DNA from: a virus
Length of the DNA stretch: 22,409 nucleotides
Virus record (IMG/VR): IMGVR_UViG_3300028829_002476
Coordinates: 1-22,409 of that record
Direction: 5' to 3' (one strand)
The translations under genes and the position numbers were made by a program. The first letter of the stretch is position 1, and every line of letters begins with the position of its first letter. Shown piece after piece: positions 22,225 through 22,409 of the stretch. The notes beneath the pieces are model-generated. The model was not told the DNA's origin and made no database searches. It saw nothing but the letters and a program-made list of their open reading frames with translations.

Positions 22225-22409
22225 TATCTGGCCTCCTTAGTATCATCCTGCAACACAACGGGCGAATCAGTCAATGACAACTGAGTTACCATTTTTGCCC
22301 GTATTTCGCGGTAGTTTATTAGATTTTGAGACTTTTTTGACAACTGGCTTGTCAAAAGGTCATGGACCTGCATTGCGCTATGATGCACGTAATCAATTAA
22401 TTTTGGCCC
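22224..22409 (-). CDS. Partial leftward ORF, cut by the right edge
   Basis: A - strand frame runs open from the right edge to TAA at 22224-22226, overlapping the next ATG (TAATG). An internal ATG at 22373 would give 49 residues (MQVHDLLTSQLSKKSQNLIN and onward); without it the frame continues upstream through KLIDYVHHSA. The composition is that of an ordinary soluble helical protein, with charged residues and no stop over 186 bases. The tight junction with the following gene supports a real coding region. Function unknown; true start and length lie outside the window. Confidence 0.5.
   Translation of the reverse strand, partial: GPKLIDYVHHSAMQVHDLLTSQLSKKSQNLINYREIRAKMVTQLSLTDSPVVLQDDTKEAR

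Noticed and set aside
1-22409. tRNA genes, CRISPR arrays, integrase, transposase, attachment sites
   Set aside because: Looked for by eye in gaps and unusual regions; gaps are too short and no matching repeats or motifs were seen. A tRNA or covariance-model scan was not possible here.

Overview
This window is a stretch of a tailed double-stranded DNA phage genome with podovirus-type (short-tailed) structural genes. From about 1 to 21,080 all genes are on the + strand and tightly packed, with many ATGA or TAATG stop/start overlaps. From about 21,083 to the right edge the genes are on the - strand. No gap exceeds about 135 bases, and I saw no tRNA, CRISPR array, integrase or transposase. The host is probably Gram-negative. 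The gene set (SU10/DUF5309-like capsid protein, GTA-type 3TM holin, GH108 muramidase, P22 gp10-like nozzle) resembles podoviruses of marine alphaproteobacteria such as the SAR116 phage HMO-2011. That resemblance is from memory and was not tested.

Layout. (1) 1-6286: five tail-fibre or adhesin genes. Two of them share a homologous N-terminal module, and one is a long Ala/Thr-rich repeat protein. (2) 6287-6418: a regulatory gap with a weak terminator, a sigma70-like promoter and two 12-bp dyads 30 bp apart. (3) 6419-13576: tail nozzle, a small protein, a possible T7 gp13-like protein, then four virion or DNA-ejection proteins, one with a lytic-transglycosylase-like N-terminus. (4) 13586-15691: portal. 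(5) 15692-15777: a second regulatory gap with a related pair of dyads, again 30 bp apart, and a hairpin over the next gene's ribosome site. (6) 15778-17979: small helical protein, scaffold, major capsid protein. (7) 18039-20702: two small soluble proteins, then a row of small membrane or exported proteins, a 3TM holin and a muramidase endolysin, which together form the lysis region. (8) 20704-21078: a PD-(D/E)XK-like nuclease whose last codons lie inside a strong terminator hairpin. (9) 21083-22409: a leftward operon of five small genes, including a stand-alone LexA-type winged helix; the rightmost gene is cut by the window edge.

How the parts fit. Scaffold and capsid protein build the procapsid on the portal ring. 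The ejection proteins and the nozzle complete the tail, and the fibres bind the host. The holin and muramidase release progeny. The terminase and the gatekeeper/adaptor (T7 gp11 or P22 gp4 type) were not recognised. The leftward genes look like early or regulatory functions and end at the same hairpin as the rightward genes.

The most unusual points are the paired dyads at two module boundaries and the evidence for tandem duplication of the fibre cassette, including a 12-codon remnant ORF at 2544-2579.
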